From positions 212,245-276,244 of the forward strand of contig CAJTPN010000002.1 of the NCBI GenBank assembly GCA_910578185.1: a DNA stretch of 64,000 nucleotides, in the 5' to 3' direction. Within the stretch, counting starts at the first letter, position 1; the number at the start of each line of letters is the position of its first letter. Origin of the DNA: an uncultured Acetatifactor sp. GTDB taxonomy: Bacteria; Bacillota; Clostridia; Lachnospirales; Lachnospiraceae. This document shows, one piece after another, positions 31,012 to 40,543 of the stretch. The notes beneath the pieces are model-generated. The model searched no databases. It was not told the origin of the DNA and worked only from the letters and a program-made list of their open reading frames with translations. Made by a program: the position numbers and the translations under genes.

Positions 31012-32256
31012 ATGGCAGTATATAATATTATGGACTTTGGCGCGGTTCCTGACAGCGGAAACGTCTGCACCAAAGAAATTCAGATGGCAATCGACAAATG
31101 TCACCGGGGCGGAACGGTTTACATTCCGCAAGGCACCTTCGTTTCCGGTACCTTATTTTTAAAAAGTGATATGACCCTGTTTCTTGCCAAAGGCGCAAAA
31201 CTTTTGGGAAGTGACAAAATCAGTGACTTCCCCCTGATGGGGTATTCTTTTGAGGGACGGGAACAGCTTTGTTACGGCAGTTTGCTCTGCACGGAAGGCG
31301 CCCCTCACAGCAATATTACCATTGACGGAGAAGGCGGTGTTATCGACGCAAACGGCAAGCTGTTATCCCGTGCGGAAATGGATGAAAACAAAGGCAGAAG
31401 AGGTCGGGCAGTTTGCATACGCAATACCGATCACGTAACCATCAAAAACGTGACGATCAGGCAATCTCCCGCATGGTGTCTGCATTTGCTCTACTGCAGC
31501 AACGTACGGATTGATCACATTGAAATATATACCAAATATGACGAGGAAGGAAATAAATACGGCATTGTCAACGGAGACGGTATTGATATCGACGCTTGCC
31601 GCAATGTGAGCGTTACAAATTCGCTTATCGCAAGCCAGGATGATTGTATTGCAATTAAATCCGGCAGGGACGAGGAGGGACGTCGGGCAGGGATTCCGTC
31701 GGAACAGATAACGATAGAAAACTGCGTTTTTAAAAGCGGCTTTGGTGTTGCCGTAGGCAGCGAAATGTCAGGAGGCGTCAGCGATGTCTTTGTGCGTAAC
31801 TGCAGTTTTGAAAATGTACACAGCATTGCCAGTATCAAGGCAATCAGGGGCAGAGGAGCCTATGTCAAAAACATACATTACGAAAACTGTACGCTTGTAA
31901 ACCACAGTAAAGAACATATGGATACAAAATGGTTCCGAGGCGCTATTTATGCCGACGGCTTCTATGGAGCCGCAGAGTTTGATGCCGATACTCCCATGGA
32001 AATAGACAGCGGTACGCCCGTTGTTGACGGAATTTACCTAAAAGATATTACCCTTGAAACAGTGGCAGGAAACGCCATTTACCTGTGCGGATTGCCGGAG
32101 ATGCCATTCCGCAACATATACATGGAAAATATCAGAGCACATGGGAAATATGGAATGAAAGTAAAAAATATTGCCAATCTGCAGCAGAAGAATGTTTCGG
32201 TCAGCAGCGAAGACGATAGGGTGAATGAAGAAAAACAAGAGAAAAAGGAAGTATAA
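31012..32256 (+). CDS. Glycoside hydrolase family 28 (polygalacturonase-like)
   Basis: A 414-residue right-handed beta-helix enzyme acting on galacturonan-type sugars. Family sites are Asn-Gly-Asp-Gly-Ile-Asp-Ile-Asp at 187-194, Ser-Gln-Asp-Asp-Cys-Ile-Ala-Ile-Lys-Ser-Gly at 208-218 and Ser-Ile-Lys-Ala-Ile-Arg-Gly-Arg-Gly near 274-282. The usual Gly-His-Gly is replaced by Val-Gly-Ser-Glu near 248-251, as in exo-acting or rhamnogalacturonan-related members. No signal peptide is present, so it should act inside the cell on imported oligosaccharides. The C-terminus is a charged, Lys/Glu-rich tail. ATG has AGGAG upstream. Confidence 0.88.
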   Translation: MAVYNIMDFGAVPDSGNVCTKEIQMAIDKCHRGGTVYIPQGTFVSGTLFLKSDMTLFLAKGAKLLGSDKISDFPLMGYSFEGREQLCYGSLLCTEGAPHSNITIDGEGGVIDANGKLLSRAEMDENKGRRGRAVCIRNTDHVTIKNVTIRQSPAWCLHLLYCSNVRIDHIEIYTKYDEEGNKYGIVNGDGIDIDACRNVSVTNSLIASQDDCIAIKSGRDEEGRRAGIPSEQITIENCVFKSGFGVAVGSEMSGGVSDVFVRNCSFENVHSIASIKAIRGRGAYVKNIHYENCTLVNHSKEHMDTKWFRGAIYADGFYGAAEFDADTPMEIDSGTPVVDGIYLKDITLETVAGNAIYLCGLPEMPFRNIYMENIRAHGKYGMKVKNIANLQQKNVSVSSEDDRVNEEKQEKKEV

Positions 32257-32276
32257 TAAATACACGCAATAATATT

Positions 32277-32307
32277 AAAAAGCTGTCGCAAAACGACAGC
32301 TTTTTTT
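32277..32307 (+). terminator. Intrinsic terminator after the GH28 gene
   Basis: AAAAAGCTGTCG pairs with CGACAGCTTTTT around CAAAA, followed by further T. A textbook terminator. Confidence 0.93.
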
Positions 32308-32454
32308 AGGCATGACTCTATAAAACATCATATCAAATATTAGAAAAAAAGTCTAGTATTTTTTTTATTTTTTAATATACTTTTTATACAGGAATTTACA
32401 GTTCAAAAAACAGCGGCAGCCTGACAGCCCTAATACAGGAGAAGGGAGACAACC

Positions 32455-35400
32455 ATGCGTGAAAAAGCACAAAATACTAGTAAAGGATCTCAAAAGGAAA
32501 CAGATGAATCCGAGCGTTCCGGGAAGTCTGAGATTTCCCGGGAATATCCAAATACATCCAGGCAGGCGGAAGAAGCTTTTTTGGCACAAACCCTGGCTGT
32601 GATTGAGAAGAATCTGGAAAACTATGGTTCCCAGGTCCGCAAGATGAGGGCGGCTATTGATGAGATGCTGGAGCATTACCATGACGATAATCCTGAATTG
32701 GATACTTTACTGAACAATACCATCACCCTGCACGATCATATGAAGAGAGCCTTGGAACGAAATGAAAAAGCGAAAAGCAAACCCTATTTTGGCAGGATAC
32801 TGTTTCATGATGAAATTCTGGGTACAGACGAATCCCTGTATATTGGCAAGGGGGGAATTTCCAGTGACACCACCCACCAGACGGTAGTGGACTGGCGTGC
32901 GCCTGTAGCTAACGCTTACTATGAAAACGGTCTTGGCAAGTGCGGTTATACAGCGCCCGACGGCAGGCAGATTCCCATTGAATTGAAATTAAAGCGTACC
33001 TATGAAATAGAGAATGGAACACTCCTGGATTATTTTGAGAGTGAAGTGATTGCCAACGATGATCTGCTGACCAAATATCTGTCCAAAAATAAACAGGCCG
33101 TATTGGGCGAAATTGTTGCGACTATTCAAAAAGAGCAGAATGAAATTATCCGTAAATCTCCTTATCACAATATCATTGTACAGGGTGTGGCAGGTTCCGG
33201 CAAAACCACAGTTGCCATGCATAGAATTTCTTTCATCCTATACAACTATGCGGAACGCTTTAGACCCGATGATTTTTATATTGTGGGAAGCAACCGAATT
33301 TTATTGAATTATATCACAGGGGTATTGCCGGATCTGGATGTACATGGCGTTCGTCAAATGACCATGGAACAGCTTTTCGTCAGGCTTTTATACGAGGATT
33401 GGGATGACAAAAAATATCGTATCCGAAAAAGCGAAGCCACCGGAAACAAAGGCAGTATCAAGGGAACGCTATCATGGTTTGAAGATTTGAAGGCATATTG
33501 TGATCGGTTGGAATGGGAGAGCATCCTGCGGGATTCCATTTATTTGAATCCAAGACAATTTGTGGAGGGATGCAAAAACGGAAAGACAGGCGTATATGAC
33601 GAAACGCTGAAGTTTGGAGAAAATGCTTCCTCTAAAGTACTAACGCCAAACGCTTCCAAGGATCACCTGGTACTTCTGGTGAACGGAGAAGCGGTAGAGC
33701 GTTACATCCTACAAACGCCAAATGTATCCATGCAAAATAAAATTAATATGTTGAATGAACGCCTCATGCGGAAGATCAGTGAAGAATTTCTCGGCAAGGG
33801 CGTAAAGTATACAGAATCAGAGCGCAAGGCCATCAAAAAAGCCTATCGCAACAGATATGGTCAAAAAGAGTGGAAAGGCTCCATATACCAACTTTATCGG
33901 GATTTCCTTGCAAAGCAGAACGCGGAAGGAAAATGCGTGGAGATACCTGACAAAGAATTTGATGTGTATGATCTGGCTGCACTGGCTTATATCTATAAAC
34001 GCATTAAAGAAACGGAAGTCATCAGCGAAGCACATCATATCGTCATTGACGAAGCCCAGGATTTTGGTATGATGGCATACTCCGTCCTGCATTTCTGCAT
34101 CCATGCATGTACCTATACCATCATGGGCGATGTCTCACAAAATATTCACTTTGGATTTGGGCTGAATGACTGGGAAGAATTAAAGAACCTTATGCTCCCT
34201 GATCCCATGGACAGCTTCTGTATATTAAAGAAAAGCTACCGCAACACCGTTGAAATTTCAAATTTTGCCATTGACATACTTCATCATGGTCAATTTTCCA
34301 GTTATCCGGTAGAACCCATCATTCGCCACGGCAGCCAGGTGGAAATATGGCAGGGCAACGATACGGAATTGTTCCCAAAAGCTGCAGAGACCTGTCAAAT
34401 CTGGCAGGAAAAAGGTTATGGCACAATCGCTGTTATCTGTCGAAATCAATCCCAAGCATCCCTGGCCACAAAACAGCTTGCCCGCTTTGTGAATGTAATT
34501 GAAAACGATCCGGAAAAAGCCAATTTCGGAAACGGTATTATGGTTCTACCGGTAGAATATACTAAGGGATTGGAATTTGACGCAGTTTTAATCCTAAATC
34601 CTGACAGAGACGATTATCCGTCGGATGACGGTCACGCCAAGCTGCTCTATGTAGCTGCTACCCGGGCGCTTCACGAGCTCAGTATTCTTCATACGGGAAA
34701 TTTGACCGGGCTGATAGTGGACCCTTTGCCTGTAAGCCAAAAAGTTAATATTATAGCTCCCACAAAGACAGACGTATCGGTATCCTCTTCGGAACCGTCA
34801 CCAGACAACAAAACATTATTCTTCGAACAGGGAAAGGAAAGGGCAGTAGCCGATTCCAAAAATCAGCCCAAAGCAAGGGCAGCGGTGGCTTTTTCCAATC
34901 AGCCAAAGACCAGCACAGCAGTCGCTCCCTCCGGTCAGCCAAAGACCAGACCAACAGTCATTATCCCCGGTCAGCCAAAGGCCAGACCCACAGCAGCCTT
35001 TCCCAATCAGCCTAAAACTGAGGCGGCCCCTTCCAACAATCAGAAGTTACAGGACCAGGCGCAGCCGGCAGCCTCCAGCCGTTCAGCCTTGGGACAAAGC
35101 GCTTTGCAGCCGACGGAAGCAATGCCCAAAAGTCGCCGTCCTGCTTTTGGAGATATCCCCGCCACGGAAATGCTGCGGCCCACAGGGCATTCCAAACCGG
35201 ATCTTTCTATACGATGGATTACGAAGCAAAACGACGGCCTCTATCTGCAGAGCAAATATGGAATCCTGCGGCTTAGTCCCATCGGAAGCGCCATCCTTCG
35301 TGTAAGTTTTGTCAGGAACGGACAACCTGACACCAAAGCTCCCTGGGGCATCGACGTGAATCGCACGGAAAGATTTTGGATGTATAGGGAAATGGGCAAT

Positions 35401-35961
35401 CTGGTAGAGCTGAGCATGGACGAGCTGATCCTGCAAGTGTCGAAATCTACCGGAGCCATTCGCTATTTTACAGGTGATAAAAAGCTGTTGTTGGCAGAGC
35501 ACGACAAAGAATGTCGTCTGCTGGAAAATCCTCATGGAAACAGTGCAAGTGAGACCTATGGAAAAGGGATGCCATGCTGGCTCTTCCTGGACTGGGCAAA
35601 AGGCGAACAGCTTTACAGCTTCGGCAACATGGAAAATGAAAAAACGCCAACGGTTTCGAGAAAAAGCGTGACCGAATCGGTCAGTCGAACAGCAGCCCCC
35701 GGTCAATCCTGTTTAAACCTTCGTGGTCAATCCCGTTTTATCTCCCACAAGGATTCGGGAAAAAGACTGCCTTTTCTTCTTTCCGACAAAGGCTACGGGC
35801 TCTTATTTGCCACCAAAGAACCTGCCTTTTGCTGTGATATCCCAGCTTACGGATCTTATATTTACACGCAGACAGAAAGGCAAATGGATTATTATATAAT
35901 TGTCGGAAAACGGCAGGATACCATATTAAATGCCTGTTCTTACCTCTGCGGTACATTGTAG
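32455..35961 (+). CDS. HelD-type UvrD-like helicase fused to GH31 N-terminal domain
   Basis: A 1168-residue two-part protein. Residues 1 to about 760 are a HelD/IV-like superfamily 1 ATPase: a coiled N-terminal arm, Walker A Gly-Val-Ala-Gly-Ser-Gly-Lys-Thr-Thr near 245, Asp-Glu-Ala-Gln-Asp near 531 and a C-terminal motif VI-like Ala-Ala-Thr-Arg-Ala-Leu-His-Glu. HelD recycles stalled RNA polymerase. A linker (about 780-900) holds 12-residue Gln-Pro-Lys repeats. Residues about 916-1168 look like the beta-sandwich N-domain of GH31 alpha-glucosidases, ending at Met-Asp-Tyr-Tyr-Ile-Ile-Val-Gly-Lys, just before where the catalytic barrel would begin. The 3' end overlaps the convergent gene by 22 bp. 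Confidence 0.82.
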   Translation: MREKAQNTSKGSQKETDESERSGKSEISREYPNTSRQAEEAFLAQTLAVIEKNLENYGSQVRKMRAAIDEMLEHYHDDNPELDTLLNNTITLHDHMKRALERNEKAKSKPYFGRILFHDEILGTDESLYIGKGGISSDTTHQTVVDWRAPVANAYYENGLGKCGYTAPDGRQIPIELKLKRTYEIENGTLLDYFESEVIANDDLLTKYLSKNKQAVLGEIVATIQKEQNEIIRKSPYHNIIVQGVAGSGKTTVAMHRISFILYNYAERFRPDDFYIVGSNRILLNYITGVLPDLDVHGVRQMTMEQLFVRLLYEDWDDKKYRIRKSEATGNKGSIKGTLSWFEDLKAYCDRLEWESILRDSIYLNPRQFVEGCKNGKTGVYDETLKFGENASSKVLTPNASKDHLVLLVNGEAVERYILQTPNVSMQNKINMLNERLMRKISEEFLGKGVKYTESERKAIKKAYRNRYGQKEWKGSIYQLYRDFLAKQNAEGKCVEIPDKEFDVYDLAALAYIYKRIKETEVISEAHHIVIDEAQDFGMMAYSVLHFCIHACTYTIMGDVSQNIHFGFGLNDWEELKNLMLPDPMDSFCILKKSYRNTVEISNFAIDILHHGQFSSYPVEPIIRHGSQVEIWQGNDTELFPKAAETCQIWQEKGYGTIAVICRNQSQASLATKQLARFVNVIENDPEKANFGNGIMVLPVEYTKGLEFDAVLILNPDRDDYPSDDGHAKLLYVAATRALHELSILHTGNLTGLIVDPLPVSQKVNIIAPTKTDVSVSSSEPSPDNKTLFFEQGKERAVADSKNQPKARAAVAFSNQPKTSTAVAPSGQPKTRPTVIIPGQPKARPTAAFPNQPKTEAAPSNNQKLQDQAQPAASSRSALGQSALQPTEAMPKSRRPAFGDIPATEMLRPTGHSKPDLSIRWITKQNDGLYLQSKYGILRLSPIGSAILRVSFVRNGQPDTKAPWGIDVNRTERFWMYREMGNLVELSMDELILQVSKSTGAIRYFTGDKKLLLAEHDKECRLLENPHGNSASETYGKGMPCWLFLDWAKGEQLYSFGNMENEKTPTVSRKSVTESVSRTAAPGQSCLNLRGQSRFISHKDSGKRLPFLLSDKGYGLLFATKEPAFCCDIPAYGSYIYTQTERQMDYYIIVGKRQDTILNACSYLCGTL
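34861..35034 (+). repeat. 36-bp in-frame tandem repeat, about 4.8 copies
   Basis: Units start at 34861, 34897, 34933 and 34969, with a partial unit at 35005. Each encodes Asn/Gly-Gln-Pro-Lys followed by eight variable residues ending in Ser or Pro. It forms the linker between the helicase and the GH31-like domain. Confidence 0.9.
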
Positions 35962-36425
35962 GAAATTGCTTCCAACCATTCTTCAATTTTTTCATCGTAA
36001 TCGGCCGAAATTGCCTGGAATATTTTTTCTGTGGTAATTCCGGCCACATTGATGTTATTTTTATCCATGAAAATGACTGCTGCAAACAAAAAAGCCGCAA
36101 GGAAAAAACGCATTTTAAGGAAAGATACCGCGCCCTCTCCAGGTATTGCGTCTTCCATATACATATCTCGATACGTCATACCCCGCCGTTCCTCCGGTGG
36201 CAGGCTGGTCTTTCCATACAGGATTCTTTCCCTGTTGAACATATCATATTGATTCTCTTGGTATCTGGATCTTACCTGCTGTACCAGCTGCAGTTTCTGC
36301 TCCAACGACACGTTGCTTATAATGATCACCTCATAACAAAGAAGCTTATTTAAAGTTATGGCAGTCATGTCTATTTTATGCTCATAACGGTAATTTTTCA
36401 CGGTCTCGGCAACATTTACAACCAA
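35940..36425 (-). CDS. Uncharacterised single-pass membrane protein
   Basis: A frame of up to 161 residues whose family I do not recognise. It has a soluble N-terminal part of about 100 residues with a Tyr-Gln-Glu-Asn-Gln-Tyr-Asp-Met-Phe-Asn-Arg stretch, one membrane helix near 104-121, and a C-terminal tail of 40 residues. The frame opens with TTG at 36425 without a ribosome binding site; an ATG at 36368 is an alternative. Its 3' end overlaps the helicase gene by 22 bp in the opposite sense, so the two transcripts could interfere. Coding status is supported by length and composition only. Confidence 0.55.
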   Translation of the reverse strand: MVVNVAETVKNYRYEHKIDMTAITLNKLLCYEVIIISNVSLEQKLQLVQQVRSRYQENQYDMFNRERILYGKTSLPPEERRGMTYRDMYMEDAIPGEGAVSFLKMRFFLAAFLFAAVIFMDKNNINVAGITTEKIFQAISADYDEKIEEWLEAISYNVPQR

Positions 36426-36478
36426 AAAAACACTGCCGATACACGCTTTTTCACAAAGGTTAATCGGCGCAGCCGGGG

Positions 36479-36508
36479 TTGACAGTAAATCTTTTCTGGT
36501 GATATAGT
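36479..36508 (+). promoter_or_regulatory. Promoter of the TldD gene
   Basis: TTGACA, an 18-bp spacer and TATAGT, 84 bp upstream of the first possible start. Confidence 0.65.
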
Positions 36509-36591
36509 ATTAGTAGGGTTCACTCAGAACCGAAGCTTGGCAAAAATAATGAAAAATCTGAATTGGAGCAGGTTTCCACAAGGAATTTTCT

Positions 36592-38040
36592 ATGAGAAAA
36601 GGAGTCGGAATGAAGGTAAAAGAGAGTGCATTTATCAAACATAATAAGCCCGTCTTAAAGAAATTACTGGAGCGGTTGCTGAAACAGTATCCCTATGTAT
36701 CCATATTGGCAACGGATTCCACCGCAAAATCTTACAGCGTTTCCCGTTGTAATACAATGATCAGCGAAAACGGTATGCTTTCGGAACGGGGGTTTGCAGT
36801 CAAAATTTCCGATGGCAAACACTATGCGGAATATTCCTTTAATCGTATCGCGGAGGAGCTTCTTGACGAAATCTGTGAGAATATCAGGCAAATCGCCGCA
36901 TCCTCCAAACAGGCTGTTCCAGAAGGCATTTCAGAAAACGAATATCCCATTCCGGAGGAAACCCAGACCATATTTTCGGCCAGCACCGAATATGAGATTG
37001 ATCCTGAAGAGCTGGGCGATGATGTCATTATAGAAAAGCTGGCACGAATCAAAGATCGCGGGCTGGCTTCCAGCGATAAAATTCTGGATTGTACCGTGCG
37101 CTGTAACTATCAGAAATATTCAAAACTTTTTCTTTCCGGCCACAAGGATCTGGAACAGAACGTTATGTGGATGACGGGCGGAATCTCATTGGCAGCGCCA
37201 AGAGGGGAGGAAATCAAAAGTTATTATAAATCTTACTCCAATCTGGGCGGCGCGGAAGTTTTGGAACAGATGCAGCACGATGTGGAACAATGCTCCCAAA
37301 TTACACTGGAGCTTTTGAACAGCGAACCCATGATACCGGGAGAATACGACTGTATCTGTGCGCCGGATGTGACGGGAATGATTGTTCACGAAGCTTTTGG
37401 ACATGGAGTAGAAATGGACATGTTCGTCAAGAAACGGGCATTGGCAGAAAAATATGTGGGAGGATATGTGGCCTCTGAATTGGTGACCATGCACGACGGC
37501 GCGTCGGCAGCCAGTCAAACCGCCACCTATTTCTTTGACGACGAAGGTACTATGGCTCATGATACCATCGTTATTGAAAAAGGAATTTTGAAGCAAGGAA
37601 TCAGCGATCTGCAGTCCGCGATTGTCCTGGGTACCGTTCCCACAGGAAACGGCAGAAGACAGGGGTACGACAGGAAAGCCTACACCCGCATGACCAATAC
37701 TTATTTTGAAGGAGGCACGCACACAAAAGAGGAGATGATCGCATCCGTTTCCTATGGTTTTCTGTTGGAGAACGCAAGCAGCGGTATGGAAGATCCTAAA
37801 AATTGGGGCATACAATGCATGGTCAATATTGCACGTGAAATTCGGGACGGCAAACTGACAGGCAAAATATTTTCACCAATCGTCCTGACAGGATATGTTC
37901 CCGATTTGCTGAAATCCATTTCCATGATGTCGGAAGAAGTTATTCTGGGTGGAGGCGGATTCTGCGGCAAAGGTTATAAGGAATGGGTCAAGGTATCAGA
38001 CGGCGGGCCTTATATCAAGGCAAAAATCCGTTTAGGCTAA
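36592..38040 (+). CDS. tldD: TldD/PmbA-family metalloprotease, TldD subunit
   Basis: A cytosolic zinc protease subunit of 482 residues. The zinc motif His-Glu-Ala-Phe-Gly-His-Gly-Val-Glu near 264 (HExxxH) marks the TldD subunit. The C-terminal Gly-Gly-Gly-Gly-Phe-Cys-Gly-Lys-Gly near 455 is also typical. TldD works with TldE/PmbA in a heterodimer that digests unfolded peptides and matures some ribosomal peptides. The start is either ATG 36592 (AAGGA at 7 bp) or ATG 36610 (AAAAGGAG at 5 bp). The partner gene lies 145 bp downstream. Confidence 0.92.
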   Translation: MRKGVGMKVKESAFIKHNKPVLKKLLERLLKQYPYVSILATDSTAKSYSVSRCNTMISENGMLSERGFAVKISDGKHYAEYSFNRIAEELLDEICENIRQIAASSKQAVPEGISENEYPIPEETQTIFSASTEYEIDPEELGDDVIIEKLARIKDRGLASSDKILDCTVRCNYQKYSKLFLSGHKDLEQNVMWMTGGISLAAPRGEEIKSYYKSYSNLGGAEVLEQMQHDVEQCSQITLELLNSEPMIPGEYDCICAPDVTGMIVHEAFGHGVEMDMFVKKRALAEKYVGGYVASELVTMHDGASAASQTATYFFDDEGTMAHDTIVIEKGILKQGISDLQSAIVLGTVPTGNGRRQGYDRKAYTRMTNTYFEGGTHTKEEMIASVSYGFLLENASSGMEDPKNWGIQCMVNIAREIRDGKLTGKIFSPIVLTGYVPDLLKSISMMSEEVILGGGGFCGKGYKEWVKVSDGGPYIKAKIRLG

Positions 38041-38185
38041 ATACCTCTGCCAATCAGTCTTGACTCGCAACAGCACAAAGCGTATTGCAATTCCCGGAAG
38101 GGAACCGGAATCATAAACAGTCTCAATGCATGAAGCCCATGCACTGAAGAATACGAACCGGAACCAAAATTAGGAGGTCAGCATT

Positions 38186-39478
38186 TTGATAAATCAAATT
38201 ATAGAAATATTAGGCCAATTAGGGATCAGTGATTATAGCATTACTGAGAAAACGACTCAGTCGATGGAATGCTTTTTCATCCGCAGAAACCTGGATTTAA
38301 AGCGGAGTACAAATTTATTGGTATACATGGTAACTGTTTTCCATCCTTTTGAAACAAAAGAGAAAGATTCTCACGAAACAAAGAAACTGCTGGGATCTTC
38401 TTTCGTACAGCTCTATCCGGGTATGGAGGCTGCGGAGATCAAAAAAGCACTTCTGTCCGCATACAATGCGGCGTCCTTTGTGGCAAATCCCTGGTATGAA
38501 ATGGTTTCCGGCACAAAGCAGGAATGCGTTTTGTCCTCAAGCGATCTGGCCAAAAAAGATTTGAAAGATACTATGAAAGAAATGGCGGATGCGCTGTTTG
38601 CTTCAGATATCCATTCCGATGTATTTATAAATTCTGCGGAAGTTTTTGCTGCCCGCACCATGAGACACATCGTAAATTCCCGTGGGGTGGATGTGTGTTA
38701 TGAAACTGTTGAAGTCAACGGCGAATATGTAGTACAGTGTATTTCGCCACAGGACGTAGAGACCTATCATCATTTTTCTTACCGTGACCTGGATACGGAC
38801 GCCCTTCGGCGTGATGTGGAGGAAGCCCTGGATATGACCAGCGCCAGGGCCAAAGCCACTGATGCGCCCAAAGCCGGTACTTACCGGGTGATCTTATCTG
38901 GAGAACAGATGTATACCTTTCTTCAGTATTACATGGACCGCTCCGATTCTTCCCTGATATATCAGAAGTATTCCGGATATCAGACAGGGATGCAGGTTCA
39001 GGGCGATAGGATTCAGGGCGATCTGTTGACAATGGTTTTAAAGGCAAGGGACCCTTACAGCGGGGAGGGAATCCCCATGAAGGATCGTGTCCTTCTGGAA
39101 AACGGCACCCTTCGCACTATCCATGGCGGCAGTCGTTTCGCCTATTATCTTGGAATTGAACCCACCGGCGGGTATGATTGTATCTCAGTACCTGTGGGAA
39201 ACCTGGAATTATCAGAGATGAAGAAAAGTCCGTATCTGCATATTGTAAGCTTTTCCGATTTTCAAATGAACTCTTTTTCAGGGCATTTCGGCGGAGAAAT
39301 CCGGCTTGCATACCTGTGGGACGGAACTGCCTTGACGCCTGTGACAGGCGGCTCCATAAACGGCAGTATTATGAAAGTGCAGGAGAATATGATCTGTTCA
39401 AAAGAGAGGTACAAAAGTGGAAAATACGAAGGCCCTTTTGCCGTAAGCTTGGAAGGAATCCAGGTTGCCGGCGTATAA
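38186..39478 (+). CDS. pmbA: TldD/PmbA-family protein, TldE (PmbA) subunit
   Basis: A 430-residue partner of TldD. It has the family fold (Phe-Val-Ala-Asn-Pro-Trp segment, and Gly-Gly-Ser-x-Asn-Gly-Ser near the C-terminus) but no HExxxH zinc motif, as expected for the non-catalytic TldE half. The start is TTG, supported by GGAGGT at 8 bp. A small hairpin (38127-38143, TGCATG with CATGCA) lies in the gap after tldD. The gap holds no other gene. Substrate peptides are unknown, and no ribosomal-peptide precursor was recognised nearby. Confidence 0.85.
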   Translation: MINQIIEILGQLGISDYSITEKTTQSMECFFIRRNLDLKRSTNLLVYMVTVFHPFETKEKDSHETKKLLGSSFVQLYPGMEAAEIKKALLSAYNAASFVANPWYEMVSGTKQECVLSSSDLAKKDLKDTMKEMADALFASDIHSDVFINSAEVFAARTMRHIVNSRGVDVCYETVEVNGEYVVQCISPQDVETYHHFSYRDLDTDALRRDVEEALDMTSARAKATDAPKAGTYRVILSGEQMYTFLQYYMDRSDSSLIYQKYSGYQTGMQVQGDRIQGDLLTMVLKARDPYSGEGIPMKDRVLLENGTLRTIHGGSRFAYYLGIEPTGGYDCISVPVGNLELSEMKKSPYLHIVSFSDFQMNSFSGHFGGEIRLAYLWDGTALTPVTGGSINGSIMKVQENMICSKERYKSGKYEGPFAVSLEGIQVAGV

Positions 39479-39592
39479 GTATATGATTTCTTAACCATTC
39501 CATAGCGGCTTCTTAGTCGCTGCGGGATGCGTCTTCGCAGCGCCATATGGACAAATATGCCGGACAAATATAAATTCTATACGGGGGATACT

Positions 39593-40543
39593 ATGAATCA
39601 AAACGGAAAGCAGTTGGGCGAACGAATTCTCGCCAATATCGAAAAAGTTATCGTTGGAAAAGAGCAGACTGTCAGATTACTGCTTACAGCCCTGCTGGCA
39701 GACGGGCATGTACTCCTGGAAGACGTGCCTGGAACCGGTAAGACAAAACTGGCAAAGACACTGGCAAAAAGCATTCAGGGCGCCTTTACCAGAATACAGT
39801 TTACTCCTGACCTGCTCCCCACCGATATTACAGGATTAAATGTATATGATATGCAGAAAAATCAATTTGTTCTGCGAAGGGGCCCCGTATTTACCAATAT
39901 TCTTCTGGCCGACGAGATCAATCGTGCCACGCCCAGAACACAGGCCGGTCTGCTCGAATGTATGGAAGAGCGGCAGGTGACTATAGACGGAGAAACCTAT
40001 ACCCCCGGGAAACCTTTCTTTGTTATTGCCACACAAAATCCAGTGGAAACCACAGGGACTTTTCCCTTGCCGGAGGCACAGACGGATCGCTTCATGATGC
40101 GGTTGTCCATGGGACTGCCCGAAAAGACGGAAGAAATTGCCATTCTGGACAGATACATGGATAAGGAACCCCTATCAGAGTTAAGCAGCGTTATCACACT
40201 GGAGGAACTGGCAAATGCCCGGGCAGAAGCTGTAAAAGTGTTCGTACACAGGTGTATACTGGAATATATGGTGGATCTTGTGGCGGCCACCCGAAAGGGA
40301 GAGCAGGTTACAATGGGGGTAAGCCCACGGGGCTCTCTGGCTCTGCTGCGCTGTGCCAAGGCCTATGCTTATCTGGATGGCAGGGACTATGTATCCCCAG
40401 ACGACATTAAGGCGTTGGCGGTGCCTGTTCTTGCGCATCGCATCATACTGGGGTATGGCATGGGCGGTGCGGACAGCGCCATAAAAATGGTAGAAAAAAT
40501 CGTTTTATCCACTCCAGTCCCCACCGAGGAATTTAAAAAATGA
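39593..40543 (+). CDS. MoxR-family AAA+ ATPase
   Basis: A 316-residue cytosolic chaperone-like ATPase. Walker A is Val-Pro-Gly-Thr-Gly-Lys-Thr near 44, Walker B is Leu-Leu-Ala-Asp-Glu-Ile-Asn-Arg-Ala, sensor 1 is Ala-Thr-Gln-Asn-Pro-Val-Glu, and sensor 2 includes Ser-Pro-Arg-Gly-Ser. MoxR proteins insert cofactors into, or activate, partner proteins and are usually encoded beside DUF58 and membrane proteins, as here. ATG at 39593 with GGGGGA upstream is chosen; the frame opens earlier without support. The stop overlaps the DUF58 gene by 4 bp. Confidence 0.92.
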   Translation: MNQNGKQLGERILANIEKVIVGKEQTVRLLLTALLADGHVLLEDVPGTGKTKLAKTLAKSIQGAFTRIQFTPDLLPTDITGLNVYDMQKNQFVLRRGPVFTNILLADEINRATPRTQAGLLECMEERQVTIDGETYTPGKPFFVIATQNPVETTGTFPLPEAQTDRFMMRLSMGLPEKTEEIAILDRYMDKEPLSELSSVITLEELANARAEAVKVFVHRCILEYMVDLVAATRKGEQVTMGVSPRGSLALLRCAKAYAYLDGRDYVSPDDIKALAVPVLAHRIILGYGMGGADSAIKMVEKIVLSTPVPTEEFKK

